Source: Variovorax sp. SG517
Lineage (GTDB): Bacteria; Pseudomonadota; Gammaproteobacteria; Burkholderiales; Burkholderiaceae_C
Length of the DNA: 64,000 nt
Direction of reading: 5' to 3'
NCBI RefSeq assembly: GCF_013376045.1
Contig: NZ_JABMJG010000017.1
Span: 21,537 to 85,536, forward strand
The translations under genes and the position numbers were made by a program. The notes under the pieces are model-generated. The model was not told the origin of the DNA. It made no database searches and saw nothing but the letters and a program-made list of their open reading frames with translations. This document shows positions 8,774-17,134 of the stretch, one piece after another (within the stretch, counting starts at the first letter, position 1; the number at the start of each line of letters is the position of its first letter).

Positions 8774-9621
8774 GCGTGACCTCCCCAGCGCTTGAGCACG
8801 CGGCTCGAAAGGCCGATGACCGCCAGCGTCAGCAGGGTCAGGGTGAAGGACATCGCGGCGCCCGCCGGCCAGTCGAGGGTCTGCAGGAAGTCGTCGTAGA
8901 TCAGGGTCGCCATCACCTTGTAGGTGGGGCCTCCCAGCATGCGCGGCGTGACCAATGCGCTGATGGTCAGTACGAACACCAGGATCGAGCCCGACAGGAT
9001 GCCGGGCGCGCTCATCGGCAGCGTGACCGACCAGAACACGCGCAGCCGGCTCGCGGCCAGCGTGTACGCGGCAGCCTGCACGTCCTTGGAGATCGCCTGG
9101 ATGGCAGGCACCAGCATCAGGACCATGAACGGCAGGAAGATGTGCGACATGCCTACGAGCAGGCCGAAGAGGTTGAACATCATCTTGATCGGCCGCTCGA
9201 TCAGACCCATGTCGATCAGCAGGTTGTTCACCAGGCCGCGGTTGGCCAGCAGGGCGATCCATCCGAAGGAGCGAACCACCAGGTTCAGGAGCATCGGAAA
9301 GATCACGAGCATGGTGAGCGCGAGGCGCATCTTCGGCCCCGCGGTGGCGATGTAGCAGGCCAGCGGATAGCCCATCAGCAGACAGATCAGCGTCACGCCG
9401 AAGCCCAGCACCAGGGTGCGCACGACGACCTCGCGGTAGTACTCGTCGGTGACGATGCTGGTGTAGTTGGAAAGCGTCCAGGCCGAGGAGATGCCCGTGC
9501 CCGGCTCGTACGGATGCAGGCTCAGCGGCACCATGAGCAACACCGGCGCGACGAAGGCCAGCAGCAGCAACAGGAGCAGCGGCGACGCCAGCAGCGCACC
9601 ATTCGCCTTGCGCGCCGTCAT
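8770..9621 (-). CDS. ABC importer permease, PotB-type
   Basis: A 283-residue permease beginning MTARKANGALLASPLLLLLL, with six predicted membrane helices and an EAA loop (AAYTLAASRLRVFWSVTLPMSAPG). It pairs with the PotC-like permease downstream to form the heterodimeric channel of one importer. The start overlaps the ATPase stop by 4 bp and its own stop overlaps the next start by 4 bp, so the three cistrons are translationally coupled. Confidence 0.88.
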   Translation of the reverse strand: MTARKANGALLASPLLLLLLLAFVAPVLLMVPLSLHPYEPGTGISSAWTLSNYTSIVTDEYYREVVVRTLVLGFGVTLICLLMGYPLACYIATAGPKMRLALTMLVIFPMLLNLVVRSFGWIALLANRGLVNNLLIDMGLIERPIKMMFNLFGLLVGMSHIFLPFMVLMLVPAIQAISKDVQAAAYTLAASRLRVFWSVTLPMSAPGILSGSILVFVLTISALVTPRMLGGPTYKVMATLIYDDFLQTLDWPAGAAMSFTLTLLTLAVIGLSSRVLKRWGGHA

Positions 9622-10724
9622 GGCGCAGCCCGTACGCCGGCGGGAGCGGCAGGCGTCACGTAGACATGCTGCGGGTCGATGCTCACGCGTGCAGGCGCGT
9701 CGACCGACAGCCCCGCATGCGGGCCATTGGTGGCAGCTTCGGCAAGGAGTTCGATGCCGTCGAATGAAAGCAGGTACTGCACCCGTGCGCCGACGAAAGA
9801 GCGCATGGCGACGCGGCCCGACAGGGCATGCGCGTGCGAGGAAGGCGTTTCGCCGAAGCAAATGTCCTCTTGGCGGATGACCACGTCCACGGGGCTGCCG
9901 GGCGCCAAGCCGTCCGCGCCCGACGCCGCGAGCACGGGACCGTCGTCGAGCTGCACGCCGGCACCGCCCGACGGCGTGCGCGCAACCCGGCCAGCGAGGC
10001 GATTCGGTCGGCCGATGAAGCTTGCAACGAAGCCGGTGGCAGGACGGTGGTAGATGGCTTCGGGTGTGTCGAATTGCTGCACAACGCCGTGCGCCAGGAC
10101 ACACACGCGGTCGGACATCGACATCGCCTCGCCTTGGTCGTGCGTGACGAACAGCGTGGTGATGCCGACCTCCCGCTGGAGGCGCTTGAGCTCGATCTGC
10201 ATCTCGTCGCGCAGCGAGGCGTCGAGATTGGACAACGGCTCGTCGAAGAGGAGGATGCTCGGCCGCGGCGCAATCGATCGCGCCACCGCCACGCGCTGCT
10301 GCTGGCCTCCGGAGAGTTGGCGCGGCATGCGGTCACCCAGCGCGGACAGGCGTACATCGGCCAGCGCCTGGTCCACGCGCCGCTTCAGTTCGTGGCCCTG
10401 CACGCCCTGGCGTCGCAGCCCGAAGGCGACGTTCTCGAACACGCTCATGTGCGGGAACAGCGCGTACGACTGGAAGACCAGGCCGATGTTGCGCTTGTTG
10501 GTGGGCAGCGCCGTGATGTCGCGGCCGTCGACCAGGATGCGCCCGCTGGTGGGCTCGATCAGGCCGGCCACCATGCGCAGCACGGTCGTCTTGCCGCAGC
10601 CCGAGGGACCGAGCAGCGAGATGAATTCGCCGTCGTGCACGCTGAGGGAGACCGACTTGGCGGCGGTATGAGCGGTAGGGCCCGGGTAGTGTTTCTCGAG
10701 ACGATCGAGCGTGAGTGCCGGCAT
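9618..10724 (-). CDS. ABC importer ATP-binding protein, PotA-type
   Basis: A 368-residue ATPase with Walker A GPSGCGKTT (39-47), Q-loop near 85, LSGGQ (137-141), Walker B ILLFDEP (157-163) and the H-loop in FVTHDQ. Residues about 240-368 form the C-terminal TOBE regulatory domain typical of PotA, FbpC and PhnT. It powers the two permeases downstream. The open frame continues far upstream, but the ATG at 10724 begins the conserved MPALTLDRLEKHYPG. It follows the binding-protein gene by 43 bp. Confidence 0.9.
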   Translation of the reverse strand: MPALTLDRLEKHYPGPTAHTAAKSVSLSVHDGEFISLLGPSGCGKTTVLRMVAGLIEPTSGRILVDGRDITALPTNKRNIGLVFQSYALFPHMSVFENVAFGLRRQGVQGHELKRRVDQALADVRLSALGDRMPRQLSGGQQQRVAVARSIAPRPSILLFDEPLSNLDASLRDEMQIELKRLQREVGITTLFVTHDQGEAMSMSDRVCVLAHGVVQQFDTPEAIYHRPATGFVASFIGRPNRLAGRVARTPSGGAGVQLDDGPVLAASGADGLAPGSPVDVVIRQEDICFGETPSSHAHALSGRVAMRSFVGARVQYLLSFDGIELLAEAATNGPHAGLSVDAPARVSIDPQHVYVTPAAPAGVRAAP

Positions 10725-10767
10725 GGCAGTCGGTCCAGGAGTTGGTGTGCAAGGCGTCGCGAAAGCT

Positions 10768-11793
10768 TCAGCGGGCAACCTCGCGCTGCCAGCGCTTGGT
10801 CCAGTCGGGAAGCGACTTGGCCACGACCTCCGGGTCGGGCAGCCACAAGTTGTCGAAGGTCTCCTTGTACGGAACGATCTTGGCAGCCTTGTCGCTGAGC
10901 TTGACCTGTGTGTTGACCGGGCCTGCGTACTTGCGTTCGGCGAAGCAGGTCTGCCCTTCCTTGGACAGCACCTCGTCGATGTACTTGAGCGCAAGCGCGG
11001 GCGATTTCGCACCCTTGGGTATCACCAACGCAGGCAGGATGCCCACAGCACCTTCCTTCGGGTAGACGATGGCCAACGGCAAGCCCTTGTCGATGGCGGA
11101 GCCAGCGCGATCGGGATACCAGACGGCCGCGGCGATCTCCTGGCGCTCGAAGAGCGACACGATCTGGTCGGCCTGCGTGTAGAGCGTGACCGAGGACTTC
11201 GCGATCGGCTTGACGGCCGCGAAACCCGCGTCCATGTTCGCGAGCGTGCCGCCCTTCATCCTGTTGAGCGCCATCAGGAACTGCGAGCCTGAGGTGCCAC
11301 TGATGTCGCCGATGGCAAGTCGCCCGTCGTACTCGGGCTTGGCGAGATCGGCCCATGAGGAGGGGGGCGTCTTGATCTGCTTGGTGTCGTAGACGATGAC
11401 GGTCGCACCGGTCATGAACACCACGTACTGCCCGTCCTTGTCGAGCGCACGCGGAGAGATCTCAGCGGCGTTGGCAAGTTTGGCTTTGTCGATGGTCTCC
11501 AGGAGCCTCTCGTTCTTGAGCTGCGCTGCGAGCGAGTTGTCGATGTAGACCATGTCGAAGTCGGACTTGCCGCCCGTGGCGCGGATCGAGGCCGCAAACT
11601 GCGAAGAGCTGCCGAGCTTGAGCGAGACCTTCGCGCCGGTTTTCTTTTCGAACGAGCTGATGTGGCAGGTCTTGGAGTCATCGGCGAACGAACCGCCGAA
11701 GATACCAACCACGAGCTCCTCGGCGTGTGCTGCACCGGCGAACACGGCGGCGACAAAGCCGGAAACGAGACAACGCGAGAACGTGCTTTTCAT
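10768..11793 (-). CDS. Periplasmic solute-binding protein, spermidine/putrescine or iron type
   Basis: A 341-residue extracellular solute-binding protein. Residues 1-24 are a Sec signal peptide ending AGAAHA, and the mature protein starts ELVVGIFGGSFADD. The fold matches the PotD/PhnS/AfuA cluster, which binds polyamines, 2-aminoethylphosphonate or ferric ions. The ATG at 11793 has AGGAG about 8 bp ahead and gives the signal peptide, whereas the longer frame does not. It is the first gene of the eight-gene minus-strand operon and diverges from a MarR regulator 159 bp away. Ligand unknown; the adjacent amidase and deacetylase-fold genes point to a nitrogen-containing compound. Confidence 0.88.
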   Translation of the reverse strand: MKSTFSRCLVSGFVAAVFAGAAHAEELVVGIFGGSFADDSKTCHISSFEKKTGAKVSLKLGSSSQFAASIRATGGKSDFDMVYIDNSLAAQLKNERLLETIDKAKLANAAEISPRALDKDGQYVVFMTGATVIVYDTKQIKTPPSSWADLAKPEYDGRLAIGDISGTSGSQFLMALNRMKGGTLANMDAGFAAVKPIAKSSVTLYTQADQIVSLFERQEIAAAVWYPDRAGSAIDKGLPLAIVYPKEGAVGILPALVIPKGAKSPALALKYIDEVLSKEGQTCFAERKYAGPVNTQVKLSDKAAKIVPYKETFDNLWLPDPEVVAKSLPDWTKRWQREVAR

Positions 11794-11841
11794 GAAGAGC
11801 TCCTGTAGGGCCGAGGGCCTGATGGCTGCGTTGGAATTCAC

Positions 11842-11875
11842 TTTATCTTTCACGAAAGATAAATGCAAGGCATTT
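11842..11875. promoter_or_regulatory. Overlapping palindromes between importer operon and marR-type gene
   Basis: 11842-11863 is a 22-bp palindrome, TTTATCTTTC-AC-GAAAGATAAA, with perfect 10-bp arms. Sharing its last three bases is a second one at 11861-11875, AAATGC-AAG-GCATTT. Both sit in the AT-rich 159-bp gap between the divergent importer operon and the MarR gene. The size and symmetry match the operators of MarR dimers, so I infer that the adjacent MarR protein binds here to control both directions. No binding data are available. Confidence 0.75.
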
Positions 11876-11952
11876 AAGATAGGGACCAACCCGAGCCGTT
11901 TCACTGCACCAAAATGGCGGTGCAGTCGCATCAACCATGAGAGAAAGACGTC

Positions 11953-12618
11953 ATGCCGCACAAGAAGGAAGCATCGAATCGACGTTCGCCCCAGGCCGAT
12001 GCGCAGCACCGACCCGACCCCTCGGGAACCGCCGGGAGCGCCTTCGTGGATCCGGAGGCAAATGCAGATGTCGACCTGGTGGAGCGTGGCATCCGGCAGT
12101 GGCAACGCGAGCGTCCCGATATCGACAGCAGCGGCAAGGCCGTGGTCGGCCGCCTGCTCAGGCTCGAGGAAGTGGTGCTGCGCACACTGAACCAGGTGCT
12201 GGAGCCCTTCGAGCTGAAATACCAGGAGTACGCCGTGCTCGCGACGTTGCGCGTGGCCGGTGCCCCTTACCGGCTTTCGCCCTCGCGCTTGCAGAGCACG
12301 CTGCTGTTCACTTCGGGCGGCTTGTCGAACCTGCTCAAGCGGCTCGAGAAGGACGGATGGATCAAGCGCTCCATCGACCCGAATGATGGTCGCGGTGTAT
12401 TGGTCAAGCTCACGGTCAAGGGAATTCGCCTGGCCGACGAAGCGATGCCACGGCATGCGGCCGCGGAATTGCACCTGCTGCGAATGTTCGATGTGTCTCA
12501 GCGCAATGCACTCGCAGCTCTGTTGAGCCGGATGATGACCGAGAATGCACCGGAGACGGGGCCGATCCTCGCAGCGGGCAACCCGGTCCCCTCGACGAGC
12601 AGCCCTTTACGTGACTGA
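11953..12618 (+). CDS. MarR-family transcriptional regulator
   Basis: A 221-residue winged-helix regulator. An extended charged N-terminus of about 45 residues precedes the MarR domain, whose recognition region is STLLFTSGGLSNLLKRLEKDGWI and whose wing is DPNDGRGVLVKLT. MarR dimers usually repress until a small ligand binds. The gene diverges from the importer/amidase operon with palindromes in between, so it probably controls that operon and itself. The N- and C-terminal tails are longer than in most MarR proteins (about 150 residues). Confidence 0.88.
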   Translation: MPHKKEASNRRSPQADAQHRPDPSGTAGSAFVDPEANADVDLVERGIRQWQRERPDIDSSGKAVVGRLLRLEEVVLRTLNQVLEPFELKYQEYAVLATLRVAGAPYRLSPSRLQSTLLFTSGGLSNLLKRLEKDGWIKRSIDPNDGRGVLVKLTVKGIRLADEAMPRHAAAELHLLRMFDVSQRNALAALLSRMMTENAPETGPILAAGNPVPSTSSPLRD

Positions 12619-12814
12619 GACGATCGCGCGGGAAAGAAGACAGGGCGTTCTCGATTCCGCCGGTCTCTGACCTCTTCGTCGTTGACCGCTTCCTGAACGC
12701 GGCCGTGCTAGGTCTCCTGGCAATGTCCAGGCCGGTGATCTCCGCCGAGGAATTGCTTTCCGATTTGGCCGCGGCCTGCGCCGTATTCGCGCGAGGCTGC
12801 TACAGTAGGGTGGA

Positions 12815-12890
12815 CGAGGTCGCAAAGCCTCGACATTGACATGGAGCAGTGAAGCTCCCAGCGGCCGCCGTGGCCGCTGGGAGCTTTTTT
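12815..12890 (+). terminator. Leader terminator with overlapping ANTAR-type antiterminator hairpins upstream of amiC
   Basis: 12854-12866 and 12872-12884 form a perfect 13-bp GC-rich stem with a 5-nt loop followed by six T (12885-12890), a strong intrinsic terminator 16 bp before amiC. Just upstream, GGAGC (12843-12847) pairs with GCTCC (12854-12858) around the hexaloop AGTGAA, which has A at position 1 and G at 4, the known signature of ANTAR-bound hairpins. The 3' arm of this hairpin is the 5' start of the terminator stem, so the two exclude each other. A second hairpin, CGAGG/CCTCG (12815-12832), lies upstream in the P1 position, but its inner loop CGCAAA does not fit the consensus. Confidence 0.8.
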
Positions 12891-12906
12891 CTTTTGGAGT
12901 TCGGAA

Positions 12907-14052
12907 ATGACCAGATCCACAGCACAGCCTTGGCGTGTCGGGGTGCTCTTCTCTTCCACGGGCGTTACTGCGGCCGTGGAACGAACCCAGCAGGCCGCCA
13001 CCCTGCTGGCGATCGAGGAAATCAACGCAGCAGGAGGGGTGCTCGGCAGGCCGGTCGAGCCGCTGGTCCACGATCCGGCTTCACGCCCTCCGCGCTACCG
13101 CGAGTTGGCCAAGCAGCTGTGTGACGAAGCGGGTGTGCCGGTGATATTCGGATGCTATATGTCGAGTACACGCAAGGCGGTGCTGCCCGTGGTCGAGGCG
13201 CACCGCGCGCTGCTGTTCTACCCGACTCTGTACGAAGGCTTCGAGTATTCGCCCAACTGCGTTTACACGGGCGCGGCACCGAATCAGAACTCGGTCCAGC
13301 TCGTGCGCTACCTGGCAAGCCATTTCGGCAAGAGATTGTTCTTGATTGGATCGGACTACGTATATCCCTACGAGTCCAATCGAATCATCGCGGACCTGTT
13401 CAGGCAAGCCGGCGGTGAGGTGCTGGACGAGATGTACATCCCGCTGCGGGTGGCAGACATCGATATGGCCAAAGTCATCCGGCGGATCGAGGTCGCCAAG
13501 CCCGACGTCGTCTATTCGACGGTCGTGGGCGACGGCATTGCACGCTTCTACGAGGCCTACCGTGCGGCAGGCTTTGACCCGAATACGCACCCGATCGCCA
13601 GTCAGTCGACACAAGAGGCGGAGATCGCCCAGATGTCGCCACGGGCTGCCGCGGGCAGCATCACGGCGGCGCCGTATTTCTCGACACTGCAGACACCGGA
13701 GAACCTCAAGTTCGTCGCGGCCTGGCGCAAGCGCTTTGGCACAGGTTTGCCGATCACCGCCTGCGCCGAGTCGGCCTACTTCCAAGTGATGCTCTATGCG
13801 CAGACCCTTGAGCGTGCTGGCAGTGATCGGCTTGAAGCGATGCTGCCTCACCTGCACGAACATGAATTTGATGCGCCTCAGGGGAAGGTGCGAATCGATC
13901 AGGAAAATCACCACACCTATCTATGGCCGCGTGTCGCGCGCGTGGATGCACAAGGGGTGTTCCAGGTCGTTGACGACCCGGGATTACGGGTCAAACCCGA
14001 TCCGTACATGTACGAGAGTCGCTTCGACCCGCTGGCGGGGCGTCCGGCGTGA
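12907..14052 (+). CDS. amiC: AmiC-like amide sensor (periplasmic-binding-protein fold, cytoplasmic)
   Basis: A 381-residue type I periplasmic-binding fold without a signal peptide, as in Pseudomonas AmiC, which binds short amides in the cytoplasm and holds AmiR inactive. It starts TAQPWRVGVLFSSTGVTAAVERTQ and contains GCYMSSTRKAVLPVVE and YPTLYEGFEYSPN, both conserved with the UrtA/FmdD binding protein encoded just downstream. The amiR gene follows after 15 bp. A leader terminator precedes the gene. Inducer identity is unknown; amides or urea-like compounds are expected. Confidence 0.87.
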   Translation: MTRSTAQPWRVGVLFSSTGVTAAVERTQQAATLLAIEEINAAGGVLGRPVEPLVHDPASRPPRYRELAKQLCDEAGVPVIFGCYMSSTRKAVLPVVEAHRALLFYPTLYEGFEYSPNCVYTGAAPNQNSVQLVRYLASHFGKRLFLIGSDYVYPYESNRIIADLFRQAGGEVLDEMYIPLRVADIDMAKVIRRIEVAKPDVVYSTVVGDGIARFYEAYRAAGFDPNTHPIASQSTQEAEIAQMSPRAAAGSITAAPYFSTLQTPENLKFVAAWRKRFGTGLPITACAESAYFQVMLYAQTLERAGSDRLEAMLPHLHEHEFDAPQGKVRIDQENHHTYLWPRVARVDAQGVFQVVDDPGLRVKPDPYMYESRFDPLAGRPA

Positions 14053-14067
14053 AGGAGGCAGGGCGCC

Positions 14068-14667
14068 ATGACCATATCGTTGCTACGAGAGCTGCCCGAA
14101 CTCAAGATCGTCGTCGTCCACCCGCCTGACGAGGAAGGAGATGCGCTGGTAAGCCACTTGCGCCGTGTCGGTTGCATGGTCACGACGGCCTGGCCCATGC
14201 CCGCCAGCGTGCCCCCCAACGTCGATGTCCTCTTCTTGCTGGTGGAGGGGGAGGCGCGTCATGCAACCGAAGCGTTGCTCAAGACGCTGCCCAGACCTGA
14301 GCCGACGGTCATCGCCATCTTGAACTACGAGGATCCCACGACCTTGCAGCTGGTTCTCGAGAGTGCCGCATTTGCGGTGGTGCAAAAGCCAATCAAGCCA
14401 TTCGGCCTGCTGGCGCATCTTGTGACCGCGCGAAGCCTATGGGCCGAGCGTCAGGCCATGCTCAAGGAAAACCGCAAGCTGCGTCGCAAGATCACGAGCG
14501 ACCAGGCCATGAGCCGCGCCAAGACGATCCTGATGGCCTCCAAGGGAATCAGCGAGGTCGAGGCCTACCAGGCGATTCGGGCACAGGCAATGGCCAAGCG
14601 CCTGTCGATGGAACAGATTGCGAGTTCGATCATCAACATGGAAATCCTGTTGCAACCGCCGCCCTAA
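14068..14667 (+). CDS. amiR: AmiR-like ANTAR-domain antiterminator
   Basis: A 199-residue protein with an N-terminal receiver-like domain (about 10-125) lacking a clear phospho-Asp triad, a coiled linker (about 125-145) and a C-terminal ANTAR domain (about 145-195, AKTILMASKGISEVEAYQAI and AMAKRLSMEQIASSIIN). ANTAR domains bind paired RNA hairpins and stop terminators forming. AmiC normally sequesters AmiR until an amide binds. The targets seen here are the leaders before amiC itself and before the transporter genes, suggesting autoregulation plus induction of uptake. Confidence 0.9.
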   Translation: MTISLLRELPELKIVVVHPPDEEGDALVSHLRRVGCMVTTAWPMPASVPPNVDVLFLLVEGEARHATEALLKTLPRPEPTVIAILNYEDPTTLQLVLESAAFAVVQKPIKPFGLLAHLVTARSLWAERQAMLKENRKLRRKITSDQAMSRAKTILMASKGISEVEAYQAIRAQAMAKRLSMEQIASSIINMEILLQPPP

Positions 14668-14686
14668 CTCGTTAGCATGAACGTAC

Positions 14687-14828
14687 CGAGTCGGCGTGCC
14701 GATTCGGTGGTCGCATCCCCTTGATATTCAGGCGCCGATGCGACCGGCTCCGGGAACCATGTGTGTTCTCCGTGCCACCTGGCAATGAAGCCCACGCCGC
14801 GGTGTAAACCGCGTTGTGGGTTTTTTTT
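14687..14828 (+). terminator. Second ANTAR-type leader and terminator upstream of the amide/urea transporter
   Basis: CCCAC...GTGGG (14791-14820), with an inner CGCGGT/ACCGCG stem, is followed by eight T (14821-14828), an intrinsic terminator about 97 bp before the binding-protein start. Directly before it GGC (14781-14783) pairs with GCC (14790-14792) around the hexaloop AATGAA, again A at 1 and G at 4, and overlaps the terminator arm. Further upstream are a 9-bp stem GGTCGCATC/GATGCGACC (14709-14745) and a hairpin around CATGTGT, which could serve as the first ANTAR hairpin. The short stem of the second hairpin is the weakest part of the case. Confidence 0.68.
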
Positions 14829-14924
14829 CGCCTGAAACCGACAGTGTTGTCGGCTGGTCCGTTAGTCGAGCTCATCAACCATTCGGCAGCGCATGGTTCG
14901 CTGCGTCACGTCCTGAGGTCCCCT

Positions 14925-16172
14925 ATGTTGCAAACCAACCGTCGCCACTTTCTTCTTTCCTCGGCTGCATCCGCGACCGCGCTTGCATCGCCGGCCCTCA
15001 TTCGGCCTGCGTATGCAGCCGACACCATCAAGGTCGGCGCGCTCTATTCGCAGACCGGCGGACTCTCCATCGTCGAGAAGATGCTCGCCAACGGCGTGCG
15101 CATGGCCGTCGCGGAGATCAATGCCGCAGGCGGTGTCATGGGCCGCAAGGTCGAGGTGGTGCTCGAGGATGGGGCCTCCGATCCGAAGACTTTCAACGAG
15201 AAGGCTTCCAAGCTGATCACGCGCGATCGTATCGAGACCGTTTTCGGCTGCCATACGTCGGCGAGCCGCAAAGCGGTCCTGCCAGTCTTCGAGCGACGCA
15301 ACGCGATGCTTTTCTATCAGACCCACTACGAAGGCTTCGAGTGCTCGAAGAACGTCGTCTACAGCGGGGCGGTCGCCAATCAGCAGCTGGCCAACTACAT
15401 CCCTTGGATCGTGGAGAAGCTGGGCAAGAAGAAGTTCTTCATCGTCGGCTCGAACTACGTCTATCCGCGCGAGATGTCCAAGGTCAGCAAGAAGCTGATC
15501 GAGCAGGCCGGTGCCAAGTGGATGGCGGACGAGTACCTCGAACTCGGTCATTCCGAATGGGCCTCGGTGGTGCGAAAGATCAAGGAGTCTGGCGCCGACG
15601 TGGTGCTCTCGCACGTGGTCGGGGACTCGCTCGTGGCCTTCTACCGGGAATACAAGAATCAGGGGATGTCTCAGGCAGCGGTGCCGATCTGCGCCACGGT
15701 GATCAGCGAGATCGAGATTGCAGCAATGGGTGGCGAATATGCGGCCGGCAGCTACACCTCGGTGCCTTACTTCATGTCCATCGACACGCCGGCCAACAAG
15801 TCCTTCATCGAGCGCTACCGCAAGTTCGTCAACGACCCGAAGGCCGTCACCTATCACTCGCTCGAAGCCGCGTACTTCCAGGTCTTCCTTTGGAAGCAGG
15901 CCGTGGAAGCCGGCAAGGCCACGACAGCCGATGCGATCCGCGCCAACATCGGCGGTCAGAGCTACGACGCGCCCGGCGGCAAGGTTCGCATCGATCCGGA
16001 AAGCCTGCACGCATGGGTCACGCCGCGCATCGGCCAATGGCAGGCCGACGGCCAGAGCAAGGTGGTCGATGCCAGTCCCCAGCCGGTTCGCCCGCTGCCG
16101 TACTTCGCCTATGGCGAGACCGATGCCAACCTGATCTGCAAGCGAACGGGTGCTGCCCCGGTCAAGGCCTGA
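14925..16172 (+). CDS. urtA: Urea/short-chain amide ABC transporter substrate-binding protein
   Basis: A 415-residue binding protein of the UrtA/FmdD type. The N-terminus carries a twin-arginine motif (NRRHFLL) and an AYA cleavage region near 31, so export is probably by Tat. The mature domain TIKVGALYSQTGGLSIVE, GCHTSASRKAVLPVFE and YQTHYEGFECSKN parallels AmiC upstream, showing that sensor and carrier share ancestry. Start chosen at 14925 because it gives the signal peptide; longer frames run into the leader terminator. Urea and formamide or acetamide are the known ligands of relatives; the amiCR context favours amides. Confidence 0.87.
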   Translation: MLQTNRRHFLLSSAASATALASPALIRPAYAADTIKVGALYSQTGGLSIVEKMLANGVRMAVAEINAAGGVMGRKVEVVLEDGASDPKTFNEKASKLITRDRIETVFGCHTSASRKAVLPVFERRNAMLFYQTHYEGFECSKNVVYSGAVANQQLANYIPWIVEKLGKKKFFIVGSNYVYPREMSKVSKKLIEQAGAKWMADEYLELGHSEWASVVRKIKESGADVVLSHVVGDSLVAFYREYKNQGMSQAAVPICATVISEIEIAAMGGEYAAGSYTSVPYFMSIDTPANKSFIERYRKFVNDPKAVTYHSLEAAYFQVFLWKQAVEAGKATTADAIRANIGGQSYDAPGGKVRIDPESLHAWVTPRIGQWQADGQSKVVDASPQPVRPLPYFAYGETDANLICKRTGAAPVKA

Positions 16173-16235
16173 GGCGCGCCCGACCTGCAAGGCGCTCGCA
16201 TTGCAGGTCAAGCCTTTTCGAGAGAAAGACTTCCG

Positions 16236-17129
16236 ATGCTGGATGTAATACTGATCGGGCTCAGCATGGGCTCGATACTCCTGCTGGCCGCGTTGGGACT
16301 GGTCATCATCTATGGCGCGATGGGCGTGGTGAACATGGCCCATGGCGAGATGATCATGATCGGTGCCTATGCCGCCGTGATGGCGAAGATATGGCTGGGC
16401 TTCGGCCTCTTCGCCGCGATCCCGATCGCGTTCATCGTGTCGGGCGCCCTGGGCCTGCTGATTGAGCGCTGCGTGGTGAGGCGCCTGTACGGCCGGCTCG
16501 GCGACACGCTGCTCGCAACCTGGGGGGTGGCCATCCTGATCCAGCAGGCGGTGCGCCTCGAAGGTGGCTTGGCCTTCTTCGGCATCCATATCGAGGGACT
16601 CGGGCCGGGGCTGCAAAACATGCCCATTCCACAGATGCTCCAGGGCGCGGTCATGATCGGCAACACCCCGATCAACGCCTATCGCGCGTTCATCGTGGCC
16701 AGTACTGTGGTGCTGACCTTCGCAACGTGGCTGCTCCTGTATCGCACGCGCATGGGCCTGCAGGTGCGCGCCATCATTCGAAATCCACGCATGGCCGCCG
16801 CTTGCGGCATCGATGTGCAGCGGGTCAATGCATGGACCTTTGCCTTCGGTGCCGGCCTGGCCGGCGTCACTGGTGTGCTTGTGGCGGGCTTCAAAACCGT
16901 ATCCCCCGACATGGGAACGGCACTGGTGGTCGACAGCTTCCTGGTGGTGGTGTCGGGCGGCGTCGGCAGCCTGCTCGGGGCGATCGTCACCTCGGTCGGA
17001 CTCGGAGAGGTGACCGGCGTGGTCGCGGCGTTCAGCAACGACATCCTCGCCCGTGCGGTGGTGTTCGGCCTGGTGATCCTTCTCATCATCGTGCGCCCGC
17101 AGGGGCTGTTCTCGTTCAAGGGGCGGTGA
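16236..17129 (+). CDS. urtB: Branched-chain-type ABC permease, UrtB-like
   Basis: A 297-residue LivH/UrtB permease with eight or so hydrophobic segments, starting MLDVILIGLSMGSILLLAALGL, with the conserved GVVNMAHGEMIMIGAY and TRMGLQVRAIIRNPRMAAACGID. It is compact, lacking the long N-terminal extension found in many UrtB proteins. It follows the binding-protein gene by 63 bp and precedes urtC by 5 bp, and forms the membrane channel with it. Confidence 0.88.
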   Translation: MLDVILIGLSMGSILLLAALGLVIIYGAMGVVNMAHGEMIMIGAYAAVMAKIWLGFGLFAAIPIAFIVSGALGLLIERCVVRRLYGRLGDTLLATWGVAILIQQAVRLEGGLAFFGIHIEGLGPGLQNMPIPQMLQGAVMIGNTPINAYRAFIVASTVVLTFATWLLLYRTRMGLQVRAIIRNPRMAAACGIDVQRVNAWTFAFGAGLAGVTGVLVAGFKTVSPDMGTALVVDSFLVVVSGGVGSLLGAIVTSVGLGEVTGVVAAFSNDILARAVVFGLVILLIIVRPQGLFSFKGR

Positions 17130-17134
17130 CGGCC

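Noticed and set aside
11794..12474. Upstream extension of the binding-protein gene
   Set aside because: It would cross the divergent regulatory region and run antisense to the MarR gene, and it removes the signal peptide from the N-terminus.
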